Assembly: GCA_012931725.1 (NCBI GenBank)
Contig: CM022945.1
Span: 152,668,382 to 152,732,381, forward strand
Length of the DNA: 64,000 nucleotides
Direction of reading: 5' to 3'
Source: Litsea cubeba
Taxonomy: Eukaryota; Streptophyta; Magnoliopsida; Laurales; Lauraceae
The notes beneath the pieces were generated by a model. That model was not told where the DNA came from, did not search any database, and saw nothing but the letters and a program-made list of their open reading frames with translations. Positions 1 through 10,246 of this stretch are shown here, in pieces. Both the position numbers and the translations under genes were made by a program. Within the stretch, counting starts at the first letter, position 1, and each line of letters opens with the position of its first letter.

Positions 1-345
1 ATGAATCAAGAAAGCAATGTCAAATTACGACTCCATGAGCTGGACAATCTCGATGAGAGACGGCTCGAAGCTCGACAAAGCATTGAACTTTACCAAGCAC
101 GCATGGCAGGATCTTTCGACAAAAAGGTCAGGCAACGCGCCTACAAAAAGGGTGACTTGGTTCTTGCGGTAAAAAGACCAATGGTCTTCGCTCACAAGTC
201 CAAAGGCAAATTTGAACCAAAATGGGTGGGACCCTACGTCATCGACAAGGTTTTCTCCAATGGCGCATACACACTCCTAAACATGGAGGGTGACAGATTT
301 ATGCTGCCCATCAACTGCAAGTTCTTAAAGCGGTACTACCCTTGA
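1..345 (+). CDS. Integrase C-terminal region of element A pol (5'-truncated by the window)
   Basis: This is the last 114 residues of a Ty3/gypsy polyprotein. A basic, alpha-helical stretch ('RRLEARQSIELYQARMA') leads into the SH3-like integrase C-terminal fold, with GDLVL, then KFEPKWVGPYVI, then YTL and NCKFLKRYYP at the end. This pattern is typical of Tat/Athila-type plant integrases, which bind DNA through this domain. The frame is open to base 1 and ends with TGA at 343-345. Catalytic residues, RT and RNase H are outside the window. The first ATG at base 1 is internal to the real protein. Confidence 0.85.
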   Translation: MNQESNVKLRLHELDNLDERRLEARQSIELYQARMAGSFDKKVRQRAYKKGDLVLAVKRPMVFAHKSKGKFEPKWVGPYVIDKVFSNGAYTLLNMEGDRFMLPINCKFLKRYYP

Positions 346-812
346 AGACTTACCCAACTAGGTAAGAGCAATACATGTACGGCCAAAACCGGTTTCCAGG
401 TACTTGCTCGCTATACCCACTCTTTTTAGAATTTTCATATCAAATTTTGAAATTTCTAGAAATTCAAACAATGCTTACTTTCACCGTTTCATTGTTCAAA
501 AATTCCAAGTTTAGGAACCTTTCCCTAACTTGACCAAAATTTTCAACCCTTGAACCCAAGACTCATGGTTTGAAACAAAATCCGGATTCGGGGATTTCCA
601 CCCTAGTCCACCCTGCCTTTTACTGCCAAAATGGTTTTATGTTAGAATTTATGACCCTCGTGTCTTTAAAAAAAAATGGTTTTTCAAAAACCGCGGGGAA
701 GCGACGCTTAGTCGATACTCGCACAAATTGGAAGCATGCAAACCACGTTCGACATTTCCAAAATCGCAGGGAAGCAACATTTCGTCGATACTTGCAAAAT
801 AAATAAAAAAAA
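346..812 (+). other. Non-coding region after pol of element A
   Basis: This AT-rich stretch holds no convincing ORF. Near its end two diverged copies of a unit with core GGGAAGCGAC...TCGATACT (about 690-724 and 763-797) announce the repeat arrays that follow. Confidence 0.5.
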
Positions 813-998
813 CCATGGAGACACAACATTTCAGTTAATATCCATAACCCAAATTTCAAAGGTTCGAAAAAACCAAGAAACCGTGGAGATGCAACATTTC
901 AATTGATATCCACAATCCAAATTTCAAAGGTTCGAAAAAACCTAAAAACCATGGAGACGTAACATTTCAATTGATATCCATAACCCAAGGGTTCGAGA
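813..998 (+). repeat. 68-bp tandem repeat, about 2.7 copies
   Basis: Units begin CC(A/G)TGGAGA at 813, 881 and 949, an exact 68-bp period. Each contains CAACATTTCAATTGATATCC and AAATTTCAAAGGTTCGAAAA with few changes. It lies in the 3' non-coding part of element A. Confidence 0.8.
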
Positions 999-1072
999 AA
1001 ACCGCGAATTTCAAAAATAGTGGGGAAACGACATCAAGTCAGTACCCGCAAAACCAAAAATTTTGAAAAGCA

Positions 1073-1215
1073 AGGATGCGACATTCCATCGATACTTGCA
1101 CCCAAATCCACGAGGATGCGACATTCCATCGATTCTCGCAACCGAATGAGCAAGGATGTGACATTCCATCGATACTTGCAAGACCATTCAGCAGGGAGGC
1201 GACTTTTAGTCGATA
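1073..1215 (+). repeat. 40-bp tandem repeat, 3 clear copies plus diverged flanks
   Basis: The core GATGCGACATTCCATCGAT recurs at 40-bp spacing (units start at 1073, 1113, 1153). A diverged fourth unit (GGGAGGCGACTTTTAGTCGAT) follows. The core resembles the scattered units at 690-800, so this is one decaying repeat family. Confidence 0.8.
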
Positions 1216-1242
1216 CTTTCATTTTTGAAAACCAAACCGGCT

Positions 1243-1490
1243 ATAAATGCCACCAAAATAGGCTATAAATGCCACAAACCGGCTATCGATGCCACAAAAC
1301 AAACTGGCTATCAGCCACAAAACAAACCGGCTATCAATGCCACAAACCAAAAACTTGGCTTTAAAAAAAAAAAAAAAAACTGGCTATCAATGCCACAAAA
1401 CAAATCGGCTATCAATGCCACAAAACTGGCTCTCATGCCAAAAAAACGGCTTCCATGCCACAAACAAGATTTGGCTCCCATGCCAAAACA
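1243..1490 (+). repeat. Short tandem array with motif GGCTATAAATGCCACAAA
   Basis: About ten degenerate units of roughly 16-25 bp carry the pattern GGCTAT(A/C)AATGCCA, separated by A-rich spacers. The last units are strongly altered (GGCTTCCATGCCA, GGCTCCCATGCCA). The same GGCTATAAACGCCA motif forms an array in the LTR of this element (9784-9850) and of element D (59928-60005). Confidence 0.8.
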
Positions 1491-1499
1491 ATCATTTGA

Positions 1500-1814
1500 C
1501 AAAAGATTTTCACAAAATGACAAGCTTTTAATCAAATCCCATTTAGCAATTACTTTCATCACAAAAATATTTAAGTGAGCGTAGGGAAAACAAAAAACAA
1601 AAAAAAATATCCCATTTAGCAATTGCTTTCATCACAAAAAGATTTAAGTGAACGTAGGGAAAACAAAAAAAAGAGTACCAAAAAAATACATGCGGTACCA
1701 AAAAAAAAAGTGTTCACAAGCACTACAAAAAACAAAAAATAGAGTACCAAAAATACATGTGGTACCAAAAAAAAAAAAAAAAGAAGGATAGTTTATGCTA
1801 CAAAAATCAGGAGC
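1500..1814. other. A-rich spacer between tandem arrays and antisense gene
   Basis: It is low-complexity and A-rich. A phrase resembling CATTTAGCAATTGCTTTCATCACAAAAAGATTTAAGTGAACGTAGGGAAAAC is present twice (around 1540-1590 and 1612-1665), and AGAGTACCAAAAA recurs nearby. No gene is seen. Confidence 0.5.
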
Positions 1815-4800
1815 TCAACCAAAAATGGTCTCCAGCCAAAATTTCAGCTCCTCAAGCAAACTTTTGGCCTCAGCCGTCAGAGTTTCCAAGGCACGCTTCT
1901 TCAGAAACTTGCCATGAGATGCTGGAGAAGGCTGCAACCCTTCTTTCACACCAGGAAACTTATCCCGAGCAGTTTTCCATTGTTTGTCCTCTTAAAACTT
2001 CCTTTCAAGGATTCGATCAACATCTGCAACTCGGCGAATTAGAGCACTCTCCCTGTCGCGAGCCTCTGTTATAGCAGCCCACTTGGCAGCGACTTGTGCC
2101 TTTAAATGCTCAAGACGTTTCCTGGCCTCATCGACCTCCCTATCAAGGATGTTACGGTCATGTGTCAGCCCAATGATGGCTAGCTCTTCTAATTTCTTCT
2201 CTCGGACTATCTGCTTCCTGCTTTGTGTAGCCTCATTCAGGTCAGACTTAGCCTTATCAGCAGGGTCCAGGAACATCTCCTTGAAGAATTGGTCATCAGC
2301 AAAACCCATGGTCTCAAACCACTTGTCACCCAGTGCAATGATCCTATCAACGATCGCCCTGGCACCTGTGACATCCAGACCAGCCTCTTCAGCATCACCG
2401 AGAATCTCCTGCACATGCTGGATCATGCCAAATCCAGAATCCAAGTGTCCAGCAAGGAGAGTCTCAACCCAAGAGCTCAGAACCTGCACCACCACCTTCT
2501 TCGCAAAAAGAAGAGATGGCCCAGCTGAAGATTCGCCCCGCTCCGTCGGTCGGCTGCTCATGTCATGCCCCATTGGAAGAGGAACAAAAGAACTCTTTCC
2601 AGTTGGAGCTGCCGGGGAAGAAATCTCAGCACGAGGTACCACCTCCACCGTGTCAGAATTGGTTGCAGGAGTCTCTACCTCTGGATCAACCTCTGGCATC
2701 CCTTGCTCTGGTTTTGAAGGAAGAAATGGACTCTCCTCTGTCACTTCAATACCTGCCAAAGAAACACAAAAAGGTATGAATATGATCTTGTTTGAAAATC
2801 ATTATCAGGGTTATTATTACAAATTACCTTCTTCGACGACTGGTGGAACACTTTCTTCCTCCATGAACTCATCGGAAGCATCATCAACATTCGCTTCCAT
2901 TGATGGTTCAAAGTCATCAGAATCCTGTGGCAAGGCAGCTGACAAGAAAAATGTTAGCAAACCAAGTCACAGACAAAAAAAAGAGAAAGCAAAAGAAGTC
3001 ATACCAGTTGGAGATTTTGGAATCACTCCAGGGTCCCTCCGTTCTTCTTCTGGTGCCGTAACAGGATCCGTCACCTCCTCATCGACAGGAACCTCAGGCT
3101 TCACCAAGTCTTCATCATCTGCTAAAAAAAAGAGCAGCAGAGGGAGAACTCAAATTAGAACATGGAAAAATCCCATGAAAATAAATAGAAAGAGAAAAAG
3201 GAAAAATGATACCTTCACAGACGGTCTCTTCTTTTCGGCTTCTCTTTTCTGGAGGCTCGTCAGCATTCCCTGGCACCTCCTCATTGATAGTAAGAGGGAC
3301 TTCTATGTCAGGCGGGTCCTCATGTTGCCCCTTGCTGCAATGATGACTCCTCTTCCTTTTACTCCTGCGGGCTCACTTCTTAGAGGAACCTGTCCCATTG
3401 TCAGAGTCAGGTTTCCCACTTGACTCCTCACTGGATGGTCTACTCTTGCCAGTAGACTCCACGGAAGCTTGCCTCTGTACCGCTTGCATCCAAGCATCAA
3501 GCTCAGCTTCCTCTTGTTCTAGCTGCTCTAAGGCCTCATCAGGTATTTCTCGAACAACTTCAGAACCAATGACGCCCTGGTCACCGAGATAGCCTATCTT
3601 GTGTTTCCCTCCAAAAAGGAAGGCCCAAACTTCCTCTCGTCGGACGCCATCGGACTTTCCAAGGCCTTTTTCAGATGACAGCTTCACATCAAGCTCCTTC
3701 TTGGAAAGGCCTCGATATACCGAAAAGCTCTCCACGAACCACTTCGTGAAGCTGACAGTCCGGAAAGTCGACAACACAGGATAAGAAATCATGGTAGTAG
3801 TGTCTTCAGCAGTATAGAAAGCCCATGCGTTTCTCCCATCCTGTAAACCTCCAAAGCACTTCACCATGCTTGAAGGCGCTCCAACAGCGCCTTAAGAAAA
3901 GCCCAACTGCAGTGCAAAACGAGAAGGTACATACGGCTGGATGTCAATGAAAAGATGTATGCGGTACACCATCATGCCGACATGTATGCTGAAATGGCAT
4001 TCCTTCTCTGCATTCGTCAAGGATTAATGCCTTCTTGACCCTGCCCTGGTAAAATCTCGAGAGGCACTAAAGTCAAAAGCCTTCTTTCGTAACTCCGGAG
4101 AAAGCTTCACTGAAGATTGCCCCATCTCGACGTCCCTGAATCGTCGGATCCTCATGCGGGCAAACAAAAGTGATTCGGACACGGCTTTACCCTTAGCCAG
4201 CCGAATCATCAGAGGATCATCATCCTGTGTAGCAACCAACCGGTGGAAGCCAGGATAGTGGTACACGTACCACGAATAAAAGATGTGGGCTGAAAATACC
4301 CTATTCGTAGGGAGCCCAAGCTGAACCAAAAAAGCAGCAGCCTGTAGTTCGGTACACAAGTAGGAGTAAAGAGCTGGCACCAAAGCAAGCTGCTCTCCAA
4401 ACGCCATCTGACAAGCCGGAAAAATACAATGCGGCCTGATGTGCGTTCCATCTCCTCCAGCAAAAACAGCCTCACCAAGCCAATAAGTGAGATAAACAGC
4501 GAGATCTCTCTGAAGTGCAATGTCAAGACATATGGCGTTTGTACTCGCACAGAAATCTCTCAACTCTTCTTGCATAGCCAAAATCTTCTTCGAACCCGGA
4601 TCCTTAGCCCTGTCTTCCCGGTTCATGCTATCAGAAGGCTCCCCACTTTCAAAGAAGTTAGGAGACGAAGAGTTAAAACTCTTCCAACTGCTGGATCTAA
4701 CATTCAAGCCTACCTTCTCCTTCAAAAAATCATAGAAGGAGACGAGCTGAAAGTACAAAAGCCTAAACTCCTCAAACTGCTCCTCAAGGATGCTGTCGAT

Positions 4801-6349
4801 CGGCATAAACTCCTCATAGAGTTTGCCAAGGATAGATAATCCAATAATGGCGCTCAGCTCCTTCAAAGAGAAACCAATCTCACATTCATCACAACGAAGG
4901 TATTGGTTTGTGGAAGGAATGACTCCAACATAGCCATGAAGGCCTCGTCGGAAAAGATCACGGTCTCCCTAAAGGCGCAGACCGCATCAAAGATCCCGGC
5001 TTCCTTCAAAACGGCGCCACCAATCAGCAGGGCGCGATCAGTCCACGACTTCCACTCGAAGTCAGCACTGAAACGGCCACGAAGTCGAAAAGGCTTCACC
5101 CAACTGCTGTCGTCACCGCTGAAAATGCCATGGCCCACCGGTCCCAAATCGACCGACGGATAATCAGAGCCCTGGTAGCCGCTGGCCGGCATCAACATGT
5201 CCATGTCAGCAAGCGACTTCTCTGCATATCCAGGAGAACCGCCAACAAAAACTCCGGTCTTTATTACATTTGTCCTTCTCACCCAGCTTGGAGGATCTTC
5301 CCTCTTAGAGCACGTGGGGGCAAGGCTCATGATCGAGACGGTGCGATCAAACGTCGACCGGGTAGCAACAGTCTTCTTGTCACCATCAGCTGTCAAAAAA
5401 GAACTAAAAACATCTCCTCTGGTATATCATGTCATCAGGGACTGCATCACCAAAGAAGAAGGTAGGCTTGGGCAAAACCCTCTGATCGTCCATCACCCAT
5501 GGACGACTGCTTAACATGATCTTATAGAATTCCTCTCCCTTGAGAGCGATCAGTTGCTGCCCCATCTCATCTCTGTTGAGGGAGTCGCACTCTTACAGAT
5601 TTCTCTCAACATACTGGACATTCTCTCAGGCCTGCTGAACGGCTGGATTAGAAGATCTAGCAGATCGACGAGGTACACTGGTAGCAGGCTCTTTACCCTT
5701 GTTCGTTCTGGAGGAACCACCTGCAAAGGATGGCAAAGAAAAAGATCAATCATCAAAATGACAGAATTTCGCTAAAAAAAAATCTGGCGAAATTTTGACA
5801 TGATTCTGGGGCAATTCCGAAGAAAAGGAACTATAGAAAGCTTGAAATGGGCTCAACATTGCTGCGAGCTCCGAAACTCCAAACTTTCGGAACCTAAAAG
5901 TCTCCGCAAAATCAGGAAGGGCTCAACATCGCTGCAAGCTCCAAATTCCCAAATTTGCAAATACTTTCAGGTATGCTATCACATCATGCTACAAATTCAA
6001 TTTACAAAAGAATGCATGCATGAACATCTTGGTTTGCAAAAAAAAAAAAAAAATGCATTATCATGATGAGCAAAAAAAAAAAGAGAAACTTTCTAAAAAA
6101 AAAAAGAAAGGAGAAAGAAAAGAACAAAAAAAAAGGGACTGGCCCACAGGCTACGTGGCCGTACGGATTTGTCCGTACGGTACAAAAAAAAGAAGGCACG
6201 AGAAAAAAAAAAAGAAAACACGTGTAAAAAAAAGGGGGGAAAACACGTGAAAAAGAAAAGAAAATAAAGAAACAAAAAAAAAAGAACTTTTTATCATCCT
6301 ATTTCCTACAATGGAGTTTTCTTGAAAAAGAGAACTTACTTGAAGCCAT
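1815..6349 (-). pseudogene. Spliced antisense gene in element A (plant mobile domain/aminotransferase-like protein), decayed
   Basis: Read on the minus strand. Exon 1 is 10 nt (6349-6340, ATGGCTTCAA); intron 1 is 6339-5721; coding segments follow at 5720-3213, 3120-3005, 2938-2828 and 2752-1815. All four introns have GT-AG borders and all are phase 1; the frame stays open across the last three. The product starts MASSGSS. Its middle (4866-4024) resembles the plant mobile domain/aminotransferase-like family ('FMPIDSILEEQFEEFRLLYF', 'LAVYLTYWLGEAVF', 'HPRHCIF'-like context). An acidic Ser/Glu/Lys linker is followed by a charged, probably coiled-coil C-terminus (2250-1815). Damage includes in-frame TGA and TAA near 5640-5580, frameshifts near 5390, 4890 and 1990, and stops near 4024, 3890 and 3373. 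Antisense genes with this domain are known in Tat/Ogre elements; their function is not established. The family call rests on sequence recall. Confidence 0.75.
5721..6339 (-). other. Intron 1 of the antisense gene
   Basis: The donor GTAAGTTC reads down from 6339 and the acceptor TTTGCAG ends at 5721. Joining the 10-nt exon to 5720 gives an open frame (phase 1). The intron holds long A-rich runs on the plus strand (6040-6290) and a GTACGG...CCGTAC inverted pair near 6160-6182. Confidence 0.65.
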
Positions 6350-6470
6350 TGATGGAGAAGAAGAAGAAAAGTCTTGAAGATCTTGAAGAAGAAGAACCCG
6401 TGGTCTTCAAGCCCTCTTGGGATTGTTGCAAAAGAAAGCAATAAGAGCAAGAGATCCAACCTTCTCCTTG

Positions 6471-6480
6471 CTTTTATAGA
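6471..6480 (-). promoter_or_regulatory. TATA box of the antisense gene
   Basis: On the minus strand the sequence reads TCTATAAAAG, about 120 nt upstream of the ATG at 6349 and followed by a CT-rich stretch that would serve as a 5'UTR. Its spacing and the good donor GTAAGTTC after exon 1 make it the likely promoter of the antisense gene. Confidence 0.6.
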
Positions 6481-6559
6481 AGAGAGCAAACCAAAGAAGG
6501 AAAGAAGAAAGAGGTAAGTGTTAATAATTAGTAACCTTACCAAAAGAAAGAAATTAGAA

Positions 6560-6830
6560 AGATTCTTTCCTAAAAGAAAGATATCTTGAGGGATTGTCTC
6601 CCAAAAAAAGAAATCAATGAGAGATTTTCTCCCAAAAGATAGGAGATTTGAGATATTCTCTCCCAAAGAAAGATATCTTGAGATACTCTCTCCCAAAATA
6701 AAGGGAACATAAGAGATTCTCTCCAAGTAAAGATATTCTTAGATATTCTCTATCCAAAGGAGATATTTTTAGATATTCTTTACAAAAGATATTCTTTACA
6801 AAAATGACACCATATGAGATCGAAGCCATT
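6560..6830 (+). repeat. Degenerate 25-30-bp repeats (AGATATTCTCTCCCAAA)
   Basis: Variants of AGATATTCTCTCCCAAAAGAA recur about eight times between 6560 and 6800 with irregular spacing. They lie upstream of the antisense TATA box, read on the minus strand. No coding signal is seen. Confidence 0.65.
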
Positions 6831-6894
6831 TCAAAAGCTTAAGGTCCCGTGGGTTAGCCCATATGAGCCAGGTTTGACCACCTAGGCACTAAAA

Positions 6895-6912
6895 ATATAT
6901 ATATATATATTT
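6895..6912. repeat. (AT)n microsatellite
   Basis: An uninterrupted AT dinucleotide run of about nine units lies in the non-coding 3' region of element A. Confidence 0.8.
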
Positions 6913-7099
6913 TGGGCTTTTAGTCAAAGAGAAATGACTCTTACCAAGAGCATACAAAAATGGTTCCCTGCCTCTTTTGAGTTGATTCGACCATACAAAA
7001 AGAATTCTAAGCCCCATGAGCTTCCAAAAATCAAACCATCCAACCTCATCTACCAAATTGAGCCAAAATCTTCAAATTGACATTCCACAAAATTCCAAA

Positions 7100-7330
7100 C
7101 CAAATCCTGGTCCCCTAACTTGCCACATTCAGCTTGTTAGGTCACAAGACCAAAACCAAAAATCAAAACCTGATCCCCTAACTTGCCACATACAGCTTGT
7201 TGGGTCACAAGATCAAAACCAAAATCGACCCCCCAACATTCCACATACAGCTTGTTAGGTCACACGCTCAAAACCAAACCCGACCCCCTAACCTGCCACA
7301 TATAGCTTGTTAGGTCACACGGTCAAAACC
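7100..7330 (+). repeat. 55-63-bp tandem repeat, 4 copies
   Basis: AGCTTGTTAGGTCACA starts at 7131, 7194, 7249 and 7304 (second copy TTGG). Each is preceded by CCCCTAAC(T/C)TGCCACAT and followed by CAAAACCAAA. It is the last array before the 3' LTR of element A. Confidence 0.85.
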
Positions 7331-7541
7331 CAAATCCACATCCCTGATGTCATCTTCAAAACTTTGCCTCGAGATAGTACGTGATCCTTTTCACTACCAT
7401 AAAATTCCCCTGGAAGCTCAAAAGGCTACAATACCAAAAGAAAGACCGCTCCAAGACTCTTGGTCAAATCACAAGCTCTCTTTCAAAGAATCTCTTCGAG
7501 GCACATCGACTACAAAAGTTAAGCAACTCGTCGCTGTACCT

Positions 7542-7553
7542 CGATGGGGCATT
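7542..7553 (+). other. Polypurine tract candidate of element A
   Basis: CGATGGGGCATT sits directly against the LTR start TGTTGACACC at 7554. The GATGGGGCATT form is short but its position is right for priming plus-strand DNA synthesis. Confidence 0.55.
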
Positions 7554-9270
7554 TGTTGACACCAAAAATGTCACTTTGCCTCTTCAAGATCCAAAAAGCT
7601 ACATGAAGTCGCAACCTGCCATAAATAGGCAATGCTACTTCCGAAAAATCAAATCATGTCAGAATCAAACAAAAACCGCAAGATCCTTCAAGACAGCCGA
7701 AAGAGGAGTACGCAAGAAGTTTCGGGCGATTTCAAAATATTTGGCCTAACTTCGCTTCTCCGGCGCTGAAAAGGAGCTCCCGGCGGCAAAAGCATCGGAG
7801 ACACCAAATCTTCGATCAGAGCCGATGGATGGTCTCAAAATACATCCAAAAGGCTCCACGTTAAGTTCCGAGTCAAACCGACAACGTTTGACCCTACATC
7901 AACCCTCGAACAGCTAAATCAAGCCTCTCGGTGGTGAGAACCACTGAGGCCATCACTCATCAGATAGAGCACATGGACGGCTTCAAAATACTTACAAAGG
8001 GCTACACGTCAAGTTTCAGGTCATTTCGACAACATTTGACCAGACTTTGACGCTCGGAAGCCAAATCAGGCCTATCGGCGGCGAAGCTCCCCGGGACCAT
8101 GGTTTCCAAGACAGAGCCTATGGATCATCTTAAAATGACTCCAATAGGTTCCCTATCAGATTTCAAGTCAATCGGACATCGATTGACCGCACATCAAGCC
8201 GCGACATCTTCATCGCGACAAAAACAAGTCTACTGGTGATAGGACCCCAAATGGCTTCAAAACTCAAATAAAAGCCTATGGTTGGTTTTATTTATTGCTC
8301 ATGAGGCTTCACCCCAAATTTCAGGTCATTCCGACATCGTTTGATCCAGTTTCAGCTTCTGACGGAAAATCGGCAGCTCTACGCGATAAAGTCTTCGGCT
8401 TTCTTGGAAAATTGGAAACTTTTGTACTAGAAAATGCAAGGATTCTCATCAAGTTTTCTACAGGGAAATCAAGCCAATAAATGATCAAAATTATCAAGAA
8501 AAAATACAGAAGAAAAAAGAATCGAAAAACATAAAAAATGGACGCAAAACGGGACAAAAAGGGGGAAAACCCCTGCGACCCTGGCCCAGGGTCGCCGGCG
8601 ACCATGGAGCCCGGGATCGCCGGGTGGGCCCCGGAAGCCCCGTTTTTCATCGTTTTTCTCGATTCGAAGCGTCCGTCTCCTGGGATTTTGCAAAATTCAT
8701 ACTTTTGAGACACCGAATCCTCTGACATCCGTCAAAATCACGGGTCAATCATCAAGAGTATCAAAATCAACATTGATCGCCAACCGGTCAACCAAAAAAG
8801 TGTGCATTCTACCCGACCGATCGAGAAATCGACAGGACAGATGGCACCGACCCGCTGTTGACAACCAATACCTGAAGTTACATGGTCATCTAATGTCGAT
8901 CTACATGAAGATCCATCGATAATCATCGCCAGAAGAATCCCAAAAGACGCAGCACGGCCCGCGACTCTTCAACTGCTCGGTAACCACTTAATGCGATTAA
9001 TTGACTAGCTTTATTACAGTCATTAATCCATTTCTTTGGACGGCCCAATCAGAAGCAAGCATCTGGGAGTTACAAGTCAATTGATTCATGGCATTTAACC
9101 CATGAAACTCCTCCCATCATGGATATTAAATGCCCTCAATCTCCTCCGGCCAATCAGAAGCCAAGAAAAAGGAGTTACAAAATAAAGGAATTAAATCCTG
9201 TAACTCCTCCCATTATGCGGCTTAATGACAATAAAAGCCCATAAACTCTCCTAAATGGCTACCAAGAGCC

Positions 9271-9280
9271 TATAAATAGG
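9271..9280 (+). promoter_or_regulatory. LTR TATA box (element A)
   Basis: TATAAATAGG in the context AGAGCC-TATAAATAGG-AG. The same box is conserved at 59416 in the LTR of element D. Transcription would start near 9300, marking the U3/R border. Confidence 0.7.
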
Positions 9281-9420
9281 AGACAACCCCAAGCATTCCA
9301 GATAGACTGGAGAAAATCCGGAAATTCAGACAGAAAAAGGCATCATAAATCTAAGAGAAAGAAAAAGAGAAAACTCTGCGGAAGTTCTGCACCGACCACC
9401 GCTACAAGGTGATAAAAGTC

Positions 9421-9452
9421 CCTTGGGGGGGTACCCCCCCCCCCCCCCAAGG
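9421..9452. repeat. C/G palindrome in the LTR
   Basis: CCTTGGGGGGGTACCCCCCC followed by further Cs and AAGG forms an inverted repeat centred on GGTACC. The counterpart at 59566-59593 in element D has fewer G and C residues but the same CCTTGGGGG...CCCCAAGG shape. It lies just after the predicted transcription start. Confidence 0.8.
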
Positions 9453-9783
9453 TCTTTGCCTTCTCCTTCTGCCTCCAATGGCTTAGACGTGGCTTTTCAG
9501 TCTATCTACTTGATTTTTTATTGGACATAGGACCTCCTTTTGGTCTTTGTCGTCTAAAAACCTGAGGTTACAGCCAAGCTAAGCGAATCAAGAGCATCAT
9601 CTGTTCTCAACTGCATGGATGATGGCGAAGTCCACATATGGCTTGTGACCGTCAATCTGAACGAGTCCCCCACAATCTCCTGAGAAGTTAGATCCTCCTT
9701 TTCTTGCTTTTCATTGTAGTTTGTATTTTTCTAAAAGAGACAAAAATCACAACTCTTGTCTTTCATTATTGATAAGAATTGTA

Positions 9784-9850
9784 AATCGGCTATAAACGCC
9801 AAAAATCGGCTATAAACGCAAAAATCGGCTATAAACGCCAAAAAAATCGC
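9784..9850 (+). repeat. ATCGGCTATAAACGCCAAAA array in the LTR, 3 copies
   Basis: Three 20-bp units plus a broken fourth (ATCGCCTTTCACGGC). The LTR of element D has four units (59928-60005). The motif is shared with the array at 1243-1490. Confidence 0.8.
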
Positions 9851-10116
9851 CTTTCACGGCAAACCAAGAAAAATGTCTCTTTTCTTAAATATATGTGCAA
9901 TGGAAAACTTGAAAGAAGTTGATTTCCGTTTTACTTGCGAAGGTCGATCTCCGGATCACCACTTGTAATTCCAAGTAAAATAGAAAATCTGGCACATCCA
10001 CAAAAAAAAAAATGTTGATGCACGCCTCTGCCCCCCGGTTAAGAAAGGGTCGGACCCAAATGGACTCCCACGTCCGCCGACCTCGGTAGAACCGTGCAAT
10101 GAAGCGCTGTCCATCA

Positions 10117-10206
10117 ATCACCCTCTCCTTCCCTCTCTCTCCCCGCTCGTCACCGGCAGTCGGCCGCCTCTCGCCCACCCTCTCCCCTTCCTCTCCTCTT
10201 CTCTCA

Positions 10207-10246
<40 letters not shown>

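Larger units (their letters stand above)
1..10116 (+). mobile_element. 3' part of Ty3/gypsy Tat-lineage LTR retrotransposon (element A)
   Basis: The order of parts identifies the element: integrase C-terminus, non-coding tandem arrays, an antisense gene, a polypurine tract and an LTR ending in CA at 10116. An extra antisense gene between pol and the 3' LTR is known from the Tat/Ogre branch of plant Ty3/gypsy elements. The 5' LTR, gag and most of pol lie upstream of the window. Its LTR is the same family as the one at 57667-60277. The bases after the LTR (10117-10121, ATCAC) would be the target duplication, but the other side is not visible. Confidence 0.85.
7554..10116 (+). repeat. 3' LTR of element A (2,563 bp)
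   Basis: It starts TGTTGACACC and ends ...GTCCATCA. The whole stretch aligns with 57667-60277, which defines both boundaries. U3 is very long: the TATA box lies about 1.7 kb in. Downstream are a C/G palindrome (9421-9452) and, in the likely R/U5 part, a GGCTATAAACGCCA array. The two family members differ by scattered substitutions and small indels (for example an extra 15-20 bp around the CAGGGTCGC repeats near 8575 versus 58685), so they are separate old insertions. Confidence 0.9.

Noticed and set aside
1243..1490. CRISPR-like regular repeats
   Set aside because: Units are degenerate, spacers are A-rich and short, and the setting is a plant retrotransposon.
2083..3423. 446-codon open frame on the plus strand
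   Set aside because: It is the complement of the spliced minus-strand gene; it crosses that gene's introns and has no family features. Ser/Leu-rich composition is the mirror of the Glu/Arg-rich real frame.
8321..8728. 135-codon minus-strand frame in the LTR of element A
   Set aside because: The aligned region in element D's LTR (58440-58900) does not keep the same frame, so no coding constraint is seen.
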